The notes beneath the pieces were generated by a model. The model was not told the origin of the DNA. It did not search any database and worked only from the letters and a program-made list of their open reading frames with translations. Shown here piece after piece: positions 1 through 8,129 of a stretch of 64,000 nt of DNA. The stretch covers positions 1,116,001 through 1,180,000 of the forward strand of contig NZ_CP023777.1 in NCBI RefSeq assembly GCF_002557795.1, in the 5' to 3' direction. This stretch comes from Chitinophaga caeni. Its GTDB lineage: Bacteria; Bacteroidota; Bacteroidia; Chitinophagales; Chitinophagaceae. Every line of letters starts with the position of its first letter. The first letter of the stretch is position 1. The translations under genes were made by a program, and so were the position numbers.

Positions 1-436
1 GGCGGTTTTTGCCTTCCGTAAGTGTTAGGCTGATCCATGGCGCCGGGATGCTTTTACGGAAGCGGATCGGAGGATTCCTTTCCGGGACACCGGGCGCTTC
101 TTCAAATAATTTTGCCTTCGCGGGACGGGTATGGTGTGTTTTGCCGTCAACCTTTATATCAATCCCCTTATCCAAACCTTGTAATGCCTCTACTGTAATC
201 GCACCATCTACCTGTACCCAATATTCCCTTTCATGGGCAAACTTGGGATCCAATAAGCGGTGATTCAAGCTCTTGTCATTGGTTAAAATCAATAACCCTT
301 CACTGTCATAATCCAGCCTTCCCACGGGATAAACATCCTTGGGAACCTTAAAATAGTCGGCTAATACGGCCTTTTCTCCTTCCCGGCTAAACTGTGAAAG
401 AACCTGGTAAGGCTTATATATAATAAAATAATGCAA
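1..436 (-). CDS. rluE: 23S rRNA pseudouridine synthase, RluE-like (partial, 3' end outside window)
   Basis: Translating the minus strand gives a RsuA/RluE-type pseudouridine synthase. An early KPYQVLSQF segment matches the RluE-type start, followed by the catalytic GRLDYDSEGLL motif with the active-site Asp, and by LTNDKSLNHRLLDP. Near the window edge comes LTLTEGKNR, the start of the conserved EGKNRQVRRM motif, so the C-terminus is cut off. The enzyme would isomerise a uridine in 23S rRNA (U2457 in E. coli). There is no ATG near the conserved N-terminus. The best start is a TTG at 434-436 (then HYFIIYKPYQ), with a GTG two codons further upstream as the alternative. RluE rather than RsuA/RluB is inferred from the short N-terminus without an S4 domain. 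Confidence 0.8.
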   Translation of the reverse strand, partial: MHYFIIYKPYQVLSQFSREGEKAVLADYFKVPKDVYPVGRLDYDSEGLLILTNDKSLNHRLLDPKFAHEREYWVQVDGAITVEALQGLDKGIDIKVDGKTHHTRPAKAKLFEEAPGVPERNPPIRFRKSIPAPWISLTLTEGKNR

Positions 437-451
437 CGACACAACACTTGC

Positions 452-483
452 TTTGGTTAAGGGACTGTAAATTAGTAATTTTG
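452..483 (+). promoter_or_regulatory. Bacteroidota-type promoter of the FNR-like gene
   Basis: TTTG at 452-455 and TAATTTTG (TAnnTTTG consensus) at 476-483 are separated by 20 bp and end 27 bp before the ATG at 511. This is the best matched -33/-7 pair seen in the window. Confidence 0.55.
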
Positions 484-510
484 CGACATTCCCATTGGGA
501 AGACAGGTAC

Positions 511-1221
511 ATGAGTAAATTTTTTGATACACCACAGTGCCAATACTGTAACAAGAACTTGGGGGATATTTTTGCCGACACAAGCGAGCAACACGCAGCC
601 GACATTGCTGCTGTGAAGAAATGCGCCTTGTACAAGAAAGGGCAAACTATTTTCCACGAAGGCGCACAACCTTACGGTATTTACGTGATTAATACCGGCA
701 AGATCAAGTTGACCCATAGTGGCGATGATGGCCGGGAACAAATTATCCGGCTGGTTCGTCCAGGCGACTTAATCGGTTACAAAGCATTAATCAGCAACCA
801 AGCTTATACAGCTACCGCGACGGTATTGGAAGACAGCGCCGTTTGCTTCATTCCCAGGGATGTTTTCCTGAACGTATTGCTGAAAGACAATAGCCTTTCC
901 CTTAAAATGATGCGCATCTTAACCAGTGAGTTGAGGAGGGCGGAAGAGAAGATCACCAACTTAGCCCAAAAACCGGTACGGGAACGCCTGGCGGAAACGT
1001 TATTGACTTTAAAAGAAACTTACGGTTTGCAAAACGATCAGCAAACGATTAACGTGATGTTGTCGAGGGAAGAAATTGCCAACCTCGTCGGTACGGCAAC
1101 TGAATCGGCAATCAGGTTGCTATCGGAATTTAAAAAGGAAAAAGTAATCGATCTTACCGGGAAAAAAATCAAGATACTGCAACTACAACAGCTCATCAAG
1201 ATGGCTAACCTGCAAGACTAG
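511..1221 (+). CDS. Crp/Fnr-family transcriptional regulator with FNR-like cysteines
   Basis: A 236-residue regulator with an N-terminal CQYC motif (C10, C13), a cyclic-nucleotide-binding-type beta barrel (about 35-130), a dimerisation helix and a C-terminal winged helix (LSREEIANLVGTATESAIRLL, about 188-208). The only other cysteines are C38 and C112. C112 lies in DSAVCFIP, which lines up with the fourth Fe-S ligand C122 of E. coli FNR (TSMVCEIP), and CQYC lines up with CQDC. The third FNR ligand has no counterpart at its usual place; C38 sits at the start of the barrel instead. An oxygen- or redox-sensing role is therefore plausible but unproven. The ATG at 511 was chosen over an upstream TTG at 448 because CQYC then lies at the usual distance from the N-terminus. 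Confidence 0.88.
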   Translation: MSKFFDTPQCQYCNKNLGDIFADTSEQHAADIAAVKKCALYKKGQTIFHEGAQPYGIYVINTGKIKLTHSGDDGREQIIRLVRPGDLIGYKALISNQAYTATATVLEDSAVCFIPRDVFLNVLLKDNSLSLKMMRILTSELRRAEEKITNLAQKPVRERLAETLLTLKETYGLQNDQQTINVMLSREEIANLVGTATESAIRLLSEFKKEKVIDLTGKKIKILQLQQLIKMANLQD

Positions 1222-1765
1222 TTCAGCAACTTTACTGTAACAACCCAACATATGAAAGAACAATTCCCCATTACCGGGTTGTTGACATGACACCTTTCCT
1301 CCATGGCAAGCAAATCCTTCTTTACCCCGTACCTTTAAACCGGGATAACTTTTCCAACCATAAACATCTAGGCTTGTAAAACAATATTCAACCAAGCATT
1401 TCAACAAAATTAAGATGAAAAGTGGCAAGCAATTAAAGAAGTGAGGTTTAATGAAACACTTTACTGTAGCGCATTCCAGGTATAGAATGAAAAAAGTCTG
1501 GAAGTTGTTACAACCAGACTTTCTCGTTATGTGAATGGGTTAGTAAGTACAGGGAAACAAGATTCCCTACACAATATTAAAAAGAATTTCATCACAAAAG
1601 AAAAAATTTACAAAATATTTTATACACACAGCTAAGTTTTTTGTGGATAACGATACTTTTCTTGTTCCAAAATGTGGAACAATTTCTTCCTTGCTTCCAA
1701 TTCATCGCTTCAAAAAATTGCTTTTCTTACACTAAGTATTACCATTTTGCTTGGATGAATTACAC
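1222..1765. other. Intergenic region with one terminator-like hairpin
   Basis: About 540 bp without a convincing gene. A perfect 8-bp stem (AAGTCTGG at 1494-1501, CCAGACTT at 1514-1521) is flanked by an A-run on the left and TTTCTC on the right, so it could terminate transcription in either direction. Open frames across 1183-1428 do not resemble protein. The last 200 bp are AT-rich. Confidence 0.5.
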
Positions 1766-1773
1766 TACCTTTG
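1766..1773 (+). promoter_or_regulatory. Likely -7 element of lpxD-like gene
   Basis: TACCTTTG matches the Bacteroidota TAnnTTTG -7 consensus, 22 bp before the ATG at 1796. A TTTTG at 1745-1749 could be the -33 element, but its 16-bp spacing is short. Confidence 0.45.
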
Positions 1774-1795
1774 TTAGCATTCTAAAAGTATTCTT

Positions 1796-2737
1796 ATGAA
1801 GTTCGAAACACCGATCCCGGTTACCGAAATTGCTTCCATGATCGGGGCTAAATTAGTAGGTAATGCCGACTTGTTGGCAACCGGGCTAAACGAAATTCAC
1901 AAAGTGGAACCAGGCGATATTTCCTTCGTGGATTTTGAAAAATATTATAACGCTTCACTTAATTCAAAAGCTACCATTATCATTATTAACAAGGAAGTAG
2001 ATTGCCCCGAAGGGAAGGCGATCCTTGTTTTGGATGATCCCTTTAGCGCTTATGTGAGCTTGGTAAAAAAGTTCAGACCCTTCGTTCCCAGCACAAACAT
2101 GATCAGCGATACTGCCGTGGTGGGCGAGGGTACTATCCTGCAACCCAACGTGTTTATAGGACACCATGTTAGGATCGGCAAAAACTGCCTCATCCACCCA
2201 AACGTTACAATCTACGACCATTCGGTAATCGGTGATAACGTCATTATCCATGCAGGTACTATAATCGGCGCCGACGCGTTTTACTTTAAGAAAAGGGCAG
2301 AGCGTGAAGTGCAGTATGATAAGCTGGAAAGTTGCGGTAGGGTAGTGATTGAAGACAACGTGGAGATCGGTGCAAACTGCACTGTCGATAAAGGTGTTAG
2401 TGGCGATACGATCATAGGACGGGGAACAAAACTCGATAACCTGATCCATATCGGTCACGGCGCGGTGATTGGTAAAAACTGTTTGTTCGCCGCACAAGTT
2501 GGAATCGGTGGCAAAGCGATCATCGAAGATAACGTGATCCTATGGGGGCAGGTTGGCGTTTCAAAAGACCTGGTAATAGGAAAAGGAGCAATCGTTTTAG
2601 CACAAAGCGGCGTACCTAGTTCAATCGAAGGCGGCAAAACGTACTTCGGCACCCCGGTAGAAGATGCTCGCCATAAGAAAAGGGAACTAGCTTGGGTTAA
2701 ACGAATCCCCGAGATGTGGAATAAACTCAACAGTTAA
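1796..2737 (+). CDS. lpxD: UDP-3-O-acylglucosamine N-acyltransferase, LpxD-like
   Basis: 313 residues. The N-terminal uridine-binding domain (about 5-100) is followed by a long left-handed beta helix of hexapeptide repeats (about 100-280) and a short helical tail ending RIPEMWNKLNS. LpxD transfers a 3-hydroxyacyl chain from ACP to UDP-3-O-acyl-glucosamine in lipid A synthesis at the cytoplasmic side of the inner membrane. The HIGHG motif aligns with the E. coli QIAHN segment, placing the catalytic His at H221. The protein is about 30 residues shorter than E. coli LpxD. Bacteroidota can carry a second, shorter LpxD paralogue, so this may not be the housekeeping copy. The ATG at 1796 directly precedes the conserved N-terminus. 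Confidence 0.85.
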   Translation: MKFETPIPVTEIASMIGAKLVGNADLLATGLNEIHKVEPGDISFVDFEKYYNASLNSKATIIIINKEVDCPEGKAILVLDDPFSAYVSLVKKFRPFVPSTNMISDTAVVGEGTILQPNVFIGHHVRIGKNCLIHPNVTIYDHSVIGDNVIIHAGTIIGADAFYFKKRAEREVQYDKLESCGRVVIEDNVEIGANCTVDKGVSGDTIIGRGTKLDNLIHIGHGAVIGKNCLFAAQVGIGGKAIIEDNVILWGQVGVSKDLVIGKGAIVLAQSGVPSSIEGGKTYFGTPVEDARHKKRELAWVKRIPEMWNKLNS

Positions 2738-2803
2738 AATATTGATATGTACCGCGCGTAGATAGGCATCGCGTGGTACATGTTTCCATAAATTTTGCAG
2801 GCG

Positions 2804-3487
2804 ATGTTACGATTCTTCTTGTACAGCTTTGTTTGCCTTAGCTTATTAACTTTTAACAGCAGCTTCAGCGATCCCCAAGATATTTACCGCCCCAGCAATG
2901 AATGGCCCGTTGTAATAGCGGACGGATGGTTTTCGGCTAAAACATACACTATCGGTAAATACCAGGCAAGTTCTAAAACTAACGGCAGCAACCGAACCTC
3001 GATCTTCAGGACCTTTCCTTCTGCAAAGAATGTCTTTCACTATCAACTTACCAGTAACGCTAGTGAATACTTAATCACTTACGGCACCGTCGCAAGTATC
3101 TCGATCGATGAAAAAACATTACCCAAATATCTTCATAGCAAACATACGGGCAACGCAGACTTTTTCTATGCCGAATTAATCGATCAGAAAGATACTTCGC
3201 GGCCGCATTGGGAGATGATCATCCGTAAACCGCATTACCTTTCTTTGAATAAAAATAACATAACCGGTACTTTAAGGTCGGGCAACAGGAGTTTTATGAT
3301 TTCGGCACATAATAAGTTTAGTTTCACAAATTCTTATGAAAAAACCTGTTATGAATTTAAAAGCAAGAAAAAGATACTTGCTGCGGTTATGTTGGATAAG
3401 CAACCGAAGGTTTGGGTGGAAGAAGGCTTGGACAGCTACGAGAGCCAAGTATTTGCCGCTGCCGTCAGCTCGCTATTACAGCAATAA
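2804..3487 (+). CDS. Secreted protein of unknown function
   Basis: 227 residues starting with a clear signal peptide (MLRFFLYSFVCLSLLTFNSS, cleavage expected near residue 22-24). The mature part is soluble, mixed alpha/beta and without a motif I recognise. The gene follows the lpxD-like gene by 66 bp on the same strand and may be cotranscribed. The ATG at 2804 is preferred over a TTG three codons upstream because it puts the charged n-region directly before the hydrophobic stretch. The 3' end converges on the reductase gene. No function is assigned. Confidence 0.65.
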   Translation: MLRFFLYSFVCLSLLTFNSSFSDPQDIYRPSNEWPVVIADGWFSAKTYTIGKYQASSKTNGSNRTSIFRTFPSAKNVFHYQLTSNASEYLITYGTVASISIDEKTLPKYLHSKHTGNADFFYAELIDQKDTSRPHWEMIIRKPHYLSLNKNNITGTLRSGNRSFMISAHNKFSFTNSYEKTCYEFKSKKKILAAVMLDKQPKVWVEEGLDSYESQVFAAAVSSLLQQ

Positions 3488-3497
3488 TATCTCATTC

Positions 3498-4481
3498 TCA
3501 TTGCCTGGCTTTAAATTGTTTAAAGTCCGAAGCAATCCTGCTAATTGTTGCTTCCAAGGGAGTGTAGGAAAAGCCGGGTAAGAATTTGGGCAACTTGGTA
3601 TTGTCGTAAAACACCTCTAATTGTGCTGTTCTTGCAGTCTCTCTAGTTATAAGTGGTTTTTTACCTGTGAACAACTGCTTCACTTTTTCCATTCTCCATA
3701 CAAGTGCAGCCATCCAGGGTTTCACGGAGATATGCGGAGGCTTTTTATCAAGTTGTTGCGCTATCGTGGTAAAAATATCTTTGTACGTCCAGTTGTCGGC
3801 GGAGAGGATGAACCTTTGTCCTGTTACATCGCTATTCATGAGCAACATCATGGATCGAACTACGTCCATTACATCTACAAAGCCATTGATACCGGTAGTA
3901 TAATACGGAAATTCTTTCCAAGCATTTTGAAAAAACTGCCCGGGACCTTCATCCCAATAATGGCTACCTAAAATTATGGAAGGGTTAACGATTGCAGCGG
4001 GCAAACCTTCTATCATTCCCCTCCATACTTCCATTTCACCGAGGTACTTGCTAATCGCGTATTGCGAGTTAGAGGAGCTTTCTACCCATTCTGCCTTTTC
4101 GGTAATCGTTTCATTTTCTTTTGCCCTGCCCAATGCAGCTACGGAGCTTACATGAACCAGCTTCTTTACACCTGCATCCAGGCACATATTTACCACGTTG
4201 GCAGTTCCTTCGATGTTAATCTTAAACAAACGCTCTTTAGCGCCCGGCTGGAAGCTAACGACCGCTGCACAATGGTATACCTGCTGTATTCCTACCAGGG
4301 CATCCTCTAATGAGAAGATGTCGGTTATATCACCTTTCACCCATTCCACCCGGTCTTTAATATCATCCAGTTGCGAAGGGATCTCCCGGCGGTACAATGC
4401 TCTTACGGGTTTGCCAGCCTGCACGAGTGCACGCAACAAGTTACTTCCCAAGAATCCGGTACCTCCAGTTACTAATATCAT
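3498..4481 (-). CDS. NAD(P)-dependent epimerase/reductase, extended SDR family
   Basis: 327 residues with the nucleotide-binding glycine motif TGGTGFLGSNLL right at the N-terminus, an acidic KGDITD segment, and the catalytic Tyr/Lys in QYAISK. The architecture is that of extended short-chain dehydrogenases resembling dihydroflavonol 4-reductase and NAD-dependent epimerases. Such proteins act on a hydroxyl/keto group of a sugar, sterol or polyketide substrate; the substrate cannot be read from the sequence. The gene lies 75 bp downstream of the 3-hydroxyacyl-CoA dehydrogenase gene on the same strand, so the two may be cotranscribed. ATG start at 4481. Confidence 0.85.
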   Translation of the reverse strand: MILVTGGTGFLGSNLLRALVQAGKPVRALYRREIPSQLDDIKDRVEWVKGDITDIFSLEDALVGIQQVYHCAAVVSFQPGAKERLFKINIEGTANVVNMCLDAGVKKLVHVSSVAALGRAKENETITEKAEWVESSSNSQYAISKYLGEMEVWRGMIEGLPAAIVNPSIILGSHYWDEGPGQFFQNAWKEFPYYTTGINGFVDVMDVVRSMMLLMNSDVTGQRFILSADNWTYKDIFTTIAQQLDKKPPHISVKPWMAALVWRMEKVKQLFTGKKPLITRETARTAQLEVFYDNTKLPKFLPGFSYTPLEATISRIASDFKQFKARQ

Positions 4482-4555
4482 GAATACAACAGTGATTTAA
4501 AAAGATGCGTAAAGTTATAGAAAGCCTTTATTAGTTTAGAATCTTTCCGGGAATA

Positions 4556-5422
4556 TCATCGATTTTGATAATCATAAAAACCTTTTCCTGTTTTTCGGCC
4601 CAGTTCTCCAGCGGCCACCTTCTCTACTTGTAATGCCCCGGGTTTAAACCTTTCCGCTTTTCCGAAGGCATCGTATAAAGATTGTGAAACAGCCAGGTTA
4701 ACATCGTTCCCTATCAGGTCCATCAATTCGAAAGGGCCCATTTTGAAACCGAGGGAAACCATTAGCCGGTCGATACTTGCAATATCGGCAACACCTTGCC
4801 CGGCCACTTGCATCGCCTCCAGGTAATAATGCCTGGCCACGCGGTTCACGATAAAGCCGGGGGAATCTTTCACATGTACAGGTGTTTTACCGAATTGTTT
4901 CGCCAGCCCGTATATTTTTTCAGCGACTTCCGTTGCCGTCTGTTCCGCGCTCACCACCTCTACCAGTTTCATTACGGGAGCGGGGTTAAAAAAGTGCATC
5001 CCTACAACCCGTTCCGGCTGCGGCAGTCCGGCGGCAATTTCCTTTATGGGCAGCGATGAAGTATTTGAGCATAAGATTGTACCGGGATCATTGATTGCCG
5101 CCAATTTAGAGAATAATTCCACTTTCACGGCAACATTTTCCACGATAGCTTCAATGATAACTTCAGCTTTGCAGGATGAAATATCAGTAGTAAAACTTAA
5201 GTTGGATAATGTTTGGGCTTGTTGATCGGAGGAGATCTTTCCTTTATCCACCAATTTTTGTAATTGTTGACGGATCTTGTCCGCCGCCTTTTCTATCACG
5301 GCATCCTGAAGATCATACAAGATGGTTTTAAACCCTTTCCCAGCAGCTACCTGCGCTATACCGGCTCCCATGGTACCAGCACCGCATACTGCAACCGTAG
5401 AAATTTGATTGTTCATGGACAT
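4556..5422 (-). CDS. hbd: 3-hydroxyacyl-CoA (3-hydroxybutyryl-CoA) dehydrogenase
   Basis: 288 residues, the usual length of single-domain 3-hydroxybutyryl-CoA dehydrogenases. The NAD-binding motif CGAGTMGAGIAQ is at about residues 14-25, the catalytic His is in GMHFFNPAPVMKLVEVV, and the second domain carries DSPGFIVNRV. It oxidises L-3-hydroxyacyl-CoA to 3-ketoacyl-CoA (or the reverse) in fatty acid or butanoate metabolism in the cytoplasm. There is no ketothiolase or crotonase alongside, so the pathway is open. A paaH-type role is possible. The start could be the ATG at 5422 or the one two codons later. Confidence 0.9.
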   Translation of the reverse strand: MSMNNQISTVAVCGAGTMGAGIAQVAAGKGFKTILYDLQDAVIEKAADKIRQQLQKLVDKGKISSDQQAQTLSNLSFTTDISSCKAEVIIEAIVENVAVKVELFSKLAAINDPGTILCSNTSSLPIKEIAAGLPQPERVVGMHFFNPAPVMKLVEVVSAEQTATEVAEKIYGLAKQFGKTPVHVKDSPGFIVNRVARHYYLEAMQVAGQGVADIASIDRLMVSLGFKMGPFELMDLIGNDVNLAVSQSLYDAFGKAERFKPGALQVEKVAAGELGRKTGKGFYDYQNR

Positions 5423-5524
5423 TGAATTGGTTCGCTTTCGATATTGATTCCGGCAATATCGTTATTCCGGGATAGAATACCAACATTACCGGCAGATATG
5501 GATGTTTTGTTCAGGTAGATAGCT

Positions 5525-5558
5525 TCAAAAAGAAAGGGCCGATGGTTACATCAGCCCT
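5525..5558 (-). terminator. Rho-independent terminator of pheS
   Basis: On the minus strand a stem formed by 5549-5558 and 5535-5544 (AGGGCTGATG paired with CATCGGCCCT, one G-T) is followed by a TTTCTTTTT tract, just after the pheS stop. Confidence 0.75.
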
Positions 5559-5562
5559 CAAT

Positions 5563-6591
5563 TTATAATGCAGTTTCAAATTGTTTCAGGAAACGCAGGT
5601 CGTTTTCCGAGAATAACCTCAAGTCCTTGATCTGGTACTTCAACATGGTGATCCGCTCAATACCCATACCGAAGGCAAAGCCCGTGTATTTCTCCGGGTC
5701 GATGCCACAATTCTTTAACACGTTCGGATGCACCATCCCGCAACCCAAGATCTCAACCCAACCGGTTTGTTTACAAACGGAGCAACCTTTCCCCCCGCAA
5801 ATAAAGCAAGTGATGTCCATCTCGGCACTCGGTTCCGTGAACGGGAAGTAGGAAGGACGGAAACGTACCTCGGTTTTCTCCCCGAACATTTCCTTCACGA
5901 AATGATATAATGTTTGCTTAAGATCGGCAAAAGATACATTCTCAGCTATATACAAGCCTTCCACCTGGTGAAAGAAGCAATGCGCCCTCGCAGAGATGGT
6001 TTCATTCCGGTATACGCGGCCCGGGCAGATAATCCTGATGGGCATCTGGCTAGACTCCATCGCGCGCACCTGCACGGAGGATGTATGTGTACGCAACAAC
6101 CAATCAGGGTTCTGATGTACGTAAAACGTATCTGTCATATCCCTGGCCGGGTGGTTCTCATGTAAGTTTAAAGCGGTAAAGTTATGCCAATCGTCCTCTA
6201 TTTCAGGGCCTTCAGCAATAGTAAAACCAAGCCGCTCGAAAATCCTGATGATCTTATTCCTCACGATACTGATCGGGTGCCGGGTGCCTAAGCGAATCGA
6301 TTCCGCCGGCAAGCTGAAATCGATATCATTCTGAACGGCCGCGGCGCCGTCTTTCAAGTGACTAAATGCTTCATACTTAGCTTCTGCCAATTGTTTAAAG
6401 GCATTCAGTACCTGCCCGAACTCCTTTTTACGCTCGTTCGGCACAGATTTCATCTCGCCGAACATTGCTTTCACGATTCCCTTGGTGCCCAGGAACTTGA
6501 TCCTGTATTGTTCCAATTCCTCGGCAGTGGCCGGGGAAAGAGCTTCAATCTCTTGTTTATAGGCGTCTATTTGCTGTACAATCTGCTCCAT
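5563..6591 (-). CDS. pheS: Phenylalanine--tRNA ligase alpha subunit
   Basis: 342 residues. The coiled-coil N-terminal tRNA-binding region (1-about 85) is followed by the class II catalytic core with motif 2 (GRVYRNETISARAHCFFHQ) and motif 3 (GFAFGMGIERITML). The alpha subunit activates Phe and pairs with PheT, which is not in this window. A cysteine cluster CX2CX4CX2C at 262-273 (CFICGGKGCSVC) just before GWVEILGCGM looks like the zinc knuckle found in part of the bacterial PheS family. The ATG at 6591 was chosen over upstream in-frame codons because it starts the MEQIVQQIDAYKQEI helix directly. A stem-loop terminator follows. Confidence 0.95.
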   Translation of the reverse strand: MEQIVQQIDAYKQEIEALSPATAEELEQYRIKFLGTKGIVKAMFGEMKSVPNERKKEFGQVLNAFKQLAEAKYEAFSHLKDGAAAVQNDIDFSLPAESIRLGTRHPISIVRNKIIRIFERLGFTIAEGPEIEDDWHNFTALNLHENHPARDMTDTFYVHQNPDWLLRTHTSSVQVRAMESSQMPIRIICPGRVYRNETISARAHCFFHQVEGLYIAENVSFADLKQTLYHFVKEMFGEKTEVRFRPSYFPFTEPSAEMDITCFICGGKGCSVCKQTGWVEILGCGMVHPNVLKNCGIDPEKYTGFAFGMGIERITMLKYQIKDLRLFSENDLRFLKQFETAL

Positions 6592-6727
6592 AAGGCAACA
6601 AAGATAATTAATTAGGCAGATTCTTCCACTAGGGTAAATTTTGCTAGGAATTGTATAATTCCTATATTTTAGCCCGGGACACAACTGAAATCAACAATTA
6701 TTTTCTTAGGAATACTTAATTTCATAT

Positions 6728-8005
6728 ATGCCGCAAGCCATATATATAATTATTCTTGCTACTCTTTTATTGATTATTGCGGCATTGGGTGTGATGTTTT
6801 TCCGGGTACGGAGGCAATATAAAACCCAAGCCACTATCAATTATTTTACCACTTCCCTGTTTGGCAAAAACAGGGTGGATGAAATATTGTGGGATATTGC
6901 CAAGAACTGTATTTCCCAATTGCAATTTGAAGATTGCGTGATTTACCTTTTTAATGAGCAGGGGTCTAAACTCGTGCAAAAGGCAGCATACGGCGCAAAA
7001 AATCCAGAAAAGTTCGAAATATTAAACCCGATAGAAATTCCTTTAGGTACCGGTATCGTGGGATCAGTGGCGCTGTCGGGAAAATCGGAAATCATCCATG
7101 ACACCACGCAAGACAAACGCTATATCGTGGATGACCAGCAACGGTATTCAGAACTTACTGTTCCCATTTTCTACGAAGGGAAGGTGATCGGAATTATCGA
7201 TTCGGAACACCATAAGAAACATTTTTATACTGAACATCACAGGTTTATACTGGAACAAATCGCGGCAATTTGTTCAGCGAAGCTCGCCAAAACATTCGCG
7301 GAAACCAAGGCTAACTTGCAAGATATAGAGGTACAAAAACTACATAAGCAATTGGCGGAACTCCGCTTAATTACTTTAAAATCGCAGGTCAATCCCCATT
7401 TCTTATTCAACTGTTTAAACGGTATTTATAATTGTATTATCCAAGAACAGGTAGATAAAGCGGGGGCTTACGTCTCTCATTTTGCTAAATTATTGCGCAC
7501 GGTATTAATGCATGCCGAGAAGAATTTTATCTCCCTGCAAGAAGAAAACGAGATGATTGAATATTACCTCGGCCTGGAATCGTTGAGGGCTGACAACAAT
7601 TTTCAATATGAAATAAAGCTGGCAGACAATATCGACCCACACACTTTCTACGTCCCGGGTATGCTGATTCAACCTTTCCTAGAAAATGCCATCTGGCATG
7701 GCTTAATGAACAAAGAGGGCGACCGCAGGTTGAAAGTTCTTTGGCTACAGCCGGAAGATAACACCTTGCTATGTGAAATTACCGACAACGGCATCGGGAG
7801 GAAATTGGCGGGGCAAAACCGTACTCAAACGCTTAAGCATGATGCCTATAAATCCAAAGGCATGATGCTTTGCATGGAAAGGGTAGAATTGTATAAATCC
7901 TTGTTCAATACGGATTTCAGTATCGAAATAGAAGATCTTTATAATGATGAGATGCCTGCCGGCACCAAGGTTTCGATCAAGATATGCAGGAATGATTTCG
8001 AATAA
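6728..8005 (+). CDS. GAF-domain sensor histidine kinase, LytS/YehU type
   Basis: 425 residues: one N-terminal transmembrane helix (about 4-26), a GAF domain (about 45-190), a short coiled coil, then the His_kinase domain of the LytS family with H224 in QVNPHFLFNCL and an ATPase domain with FLENAIWHGL (N box) and DNGIGRK (G1). Such kinases phosphorylate a LytTR-type response regulator and sense through the GAF pocket. No regulator gene is adjacent, so the kinase is an orphan here. The ATG at 6728 gives a membrane segment immediately after the start. A hairpin at 8028-8051 ends the transcript. Confidence 0.88.
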   Translation: MPQAIYIIILATLLLIIAALGVMFFRVRRQYKTQATINYFTTSLFGKNRVDEILWDIAKNCISQLQFEDCVIYLFNEQGSKLVQKAAYGAKNPEKFEILNPIEIPLGTGIVGSVALSGKSEIIHDTTQDKRYIVDDQQRYSELTVPIFYEGKVIGIIDSEHHKKHFYTEHHRFILEQIAAICSAKLAKTFAETKANLQDIEVQKLHKQLAELRLITLKSQVNPHFLFNCLNGIYNCIIQEQVDKAGAYVSHFAKLLRTVLMHAEKNFISLQEENEMIEYYLGLESLRADNNFQYEIKLADNIDPHTFYVPGMLIQPFLENAIWHGLMNKEGDRRLKVLWLQPEDNTLLCEITDNGIGRKLAGQNRTQTLKHDAYKSKGMMLCMERVELYKSLFNTDFSIEIEDLYNDEMPAGTKVSIKICRNDFE

Positions 8006-8027
8006 TCAAACCGGGTAAAAATAATTA

Positions 8028-8051
8028 GGCCGGGATAGGAATATCCCGGCC
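8028..8051 (+). terminator. Hairpin after the histidine kinase gene
   Basis: Perfect 10-bp GC-rich stem (GGCCGGGATA / TATCCCGGCC) with a 4-nt loop, followed by a weak T-rich stretch (ATTTAGTT). It lies between the kinase and the converging efflux operon. Confidence 0.65.
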
Positions 8052-8129
8052 ATTTAGTTAAACCTACAACTGTTACACTGTTTGTAACACTTAATCTTTA
8101 TGCTGAACAGCTTTTACGCTGTGCCATTT

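Noticed and set aside
9..263. Plus-strand 84-codon frame at the window start
   Set aside because: It is the reverse side of the RluE-like coding sequence, whose minus-strand translation has conserved motifs.
414..635. Minus-strand 73-codon frame across the CRP promoter
   Set aside because: It overlaps the FNR-like gene and its promoter and resembles no protein.
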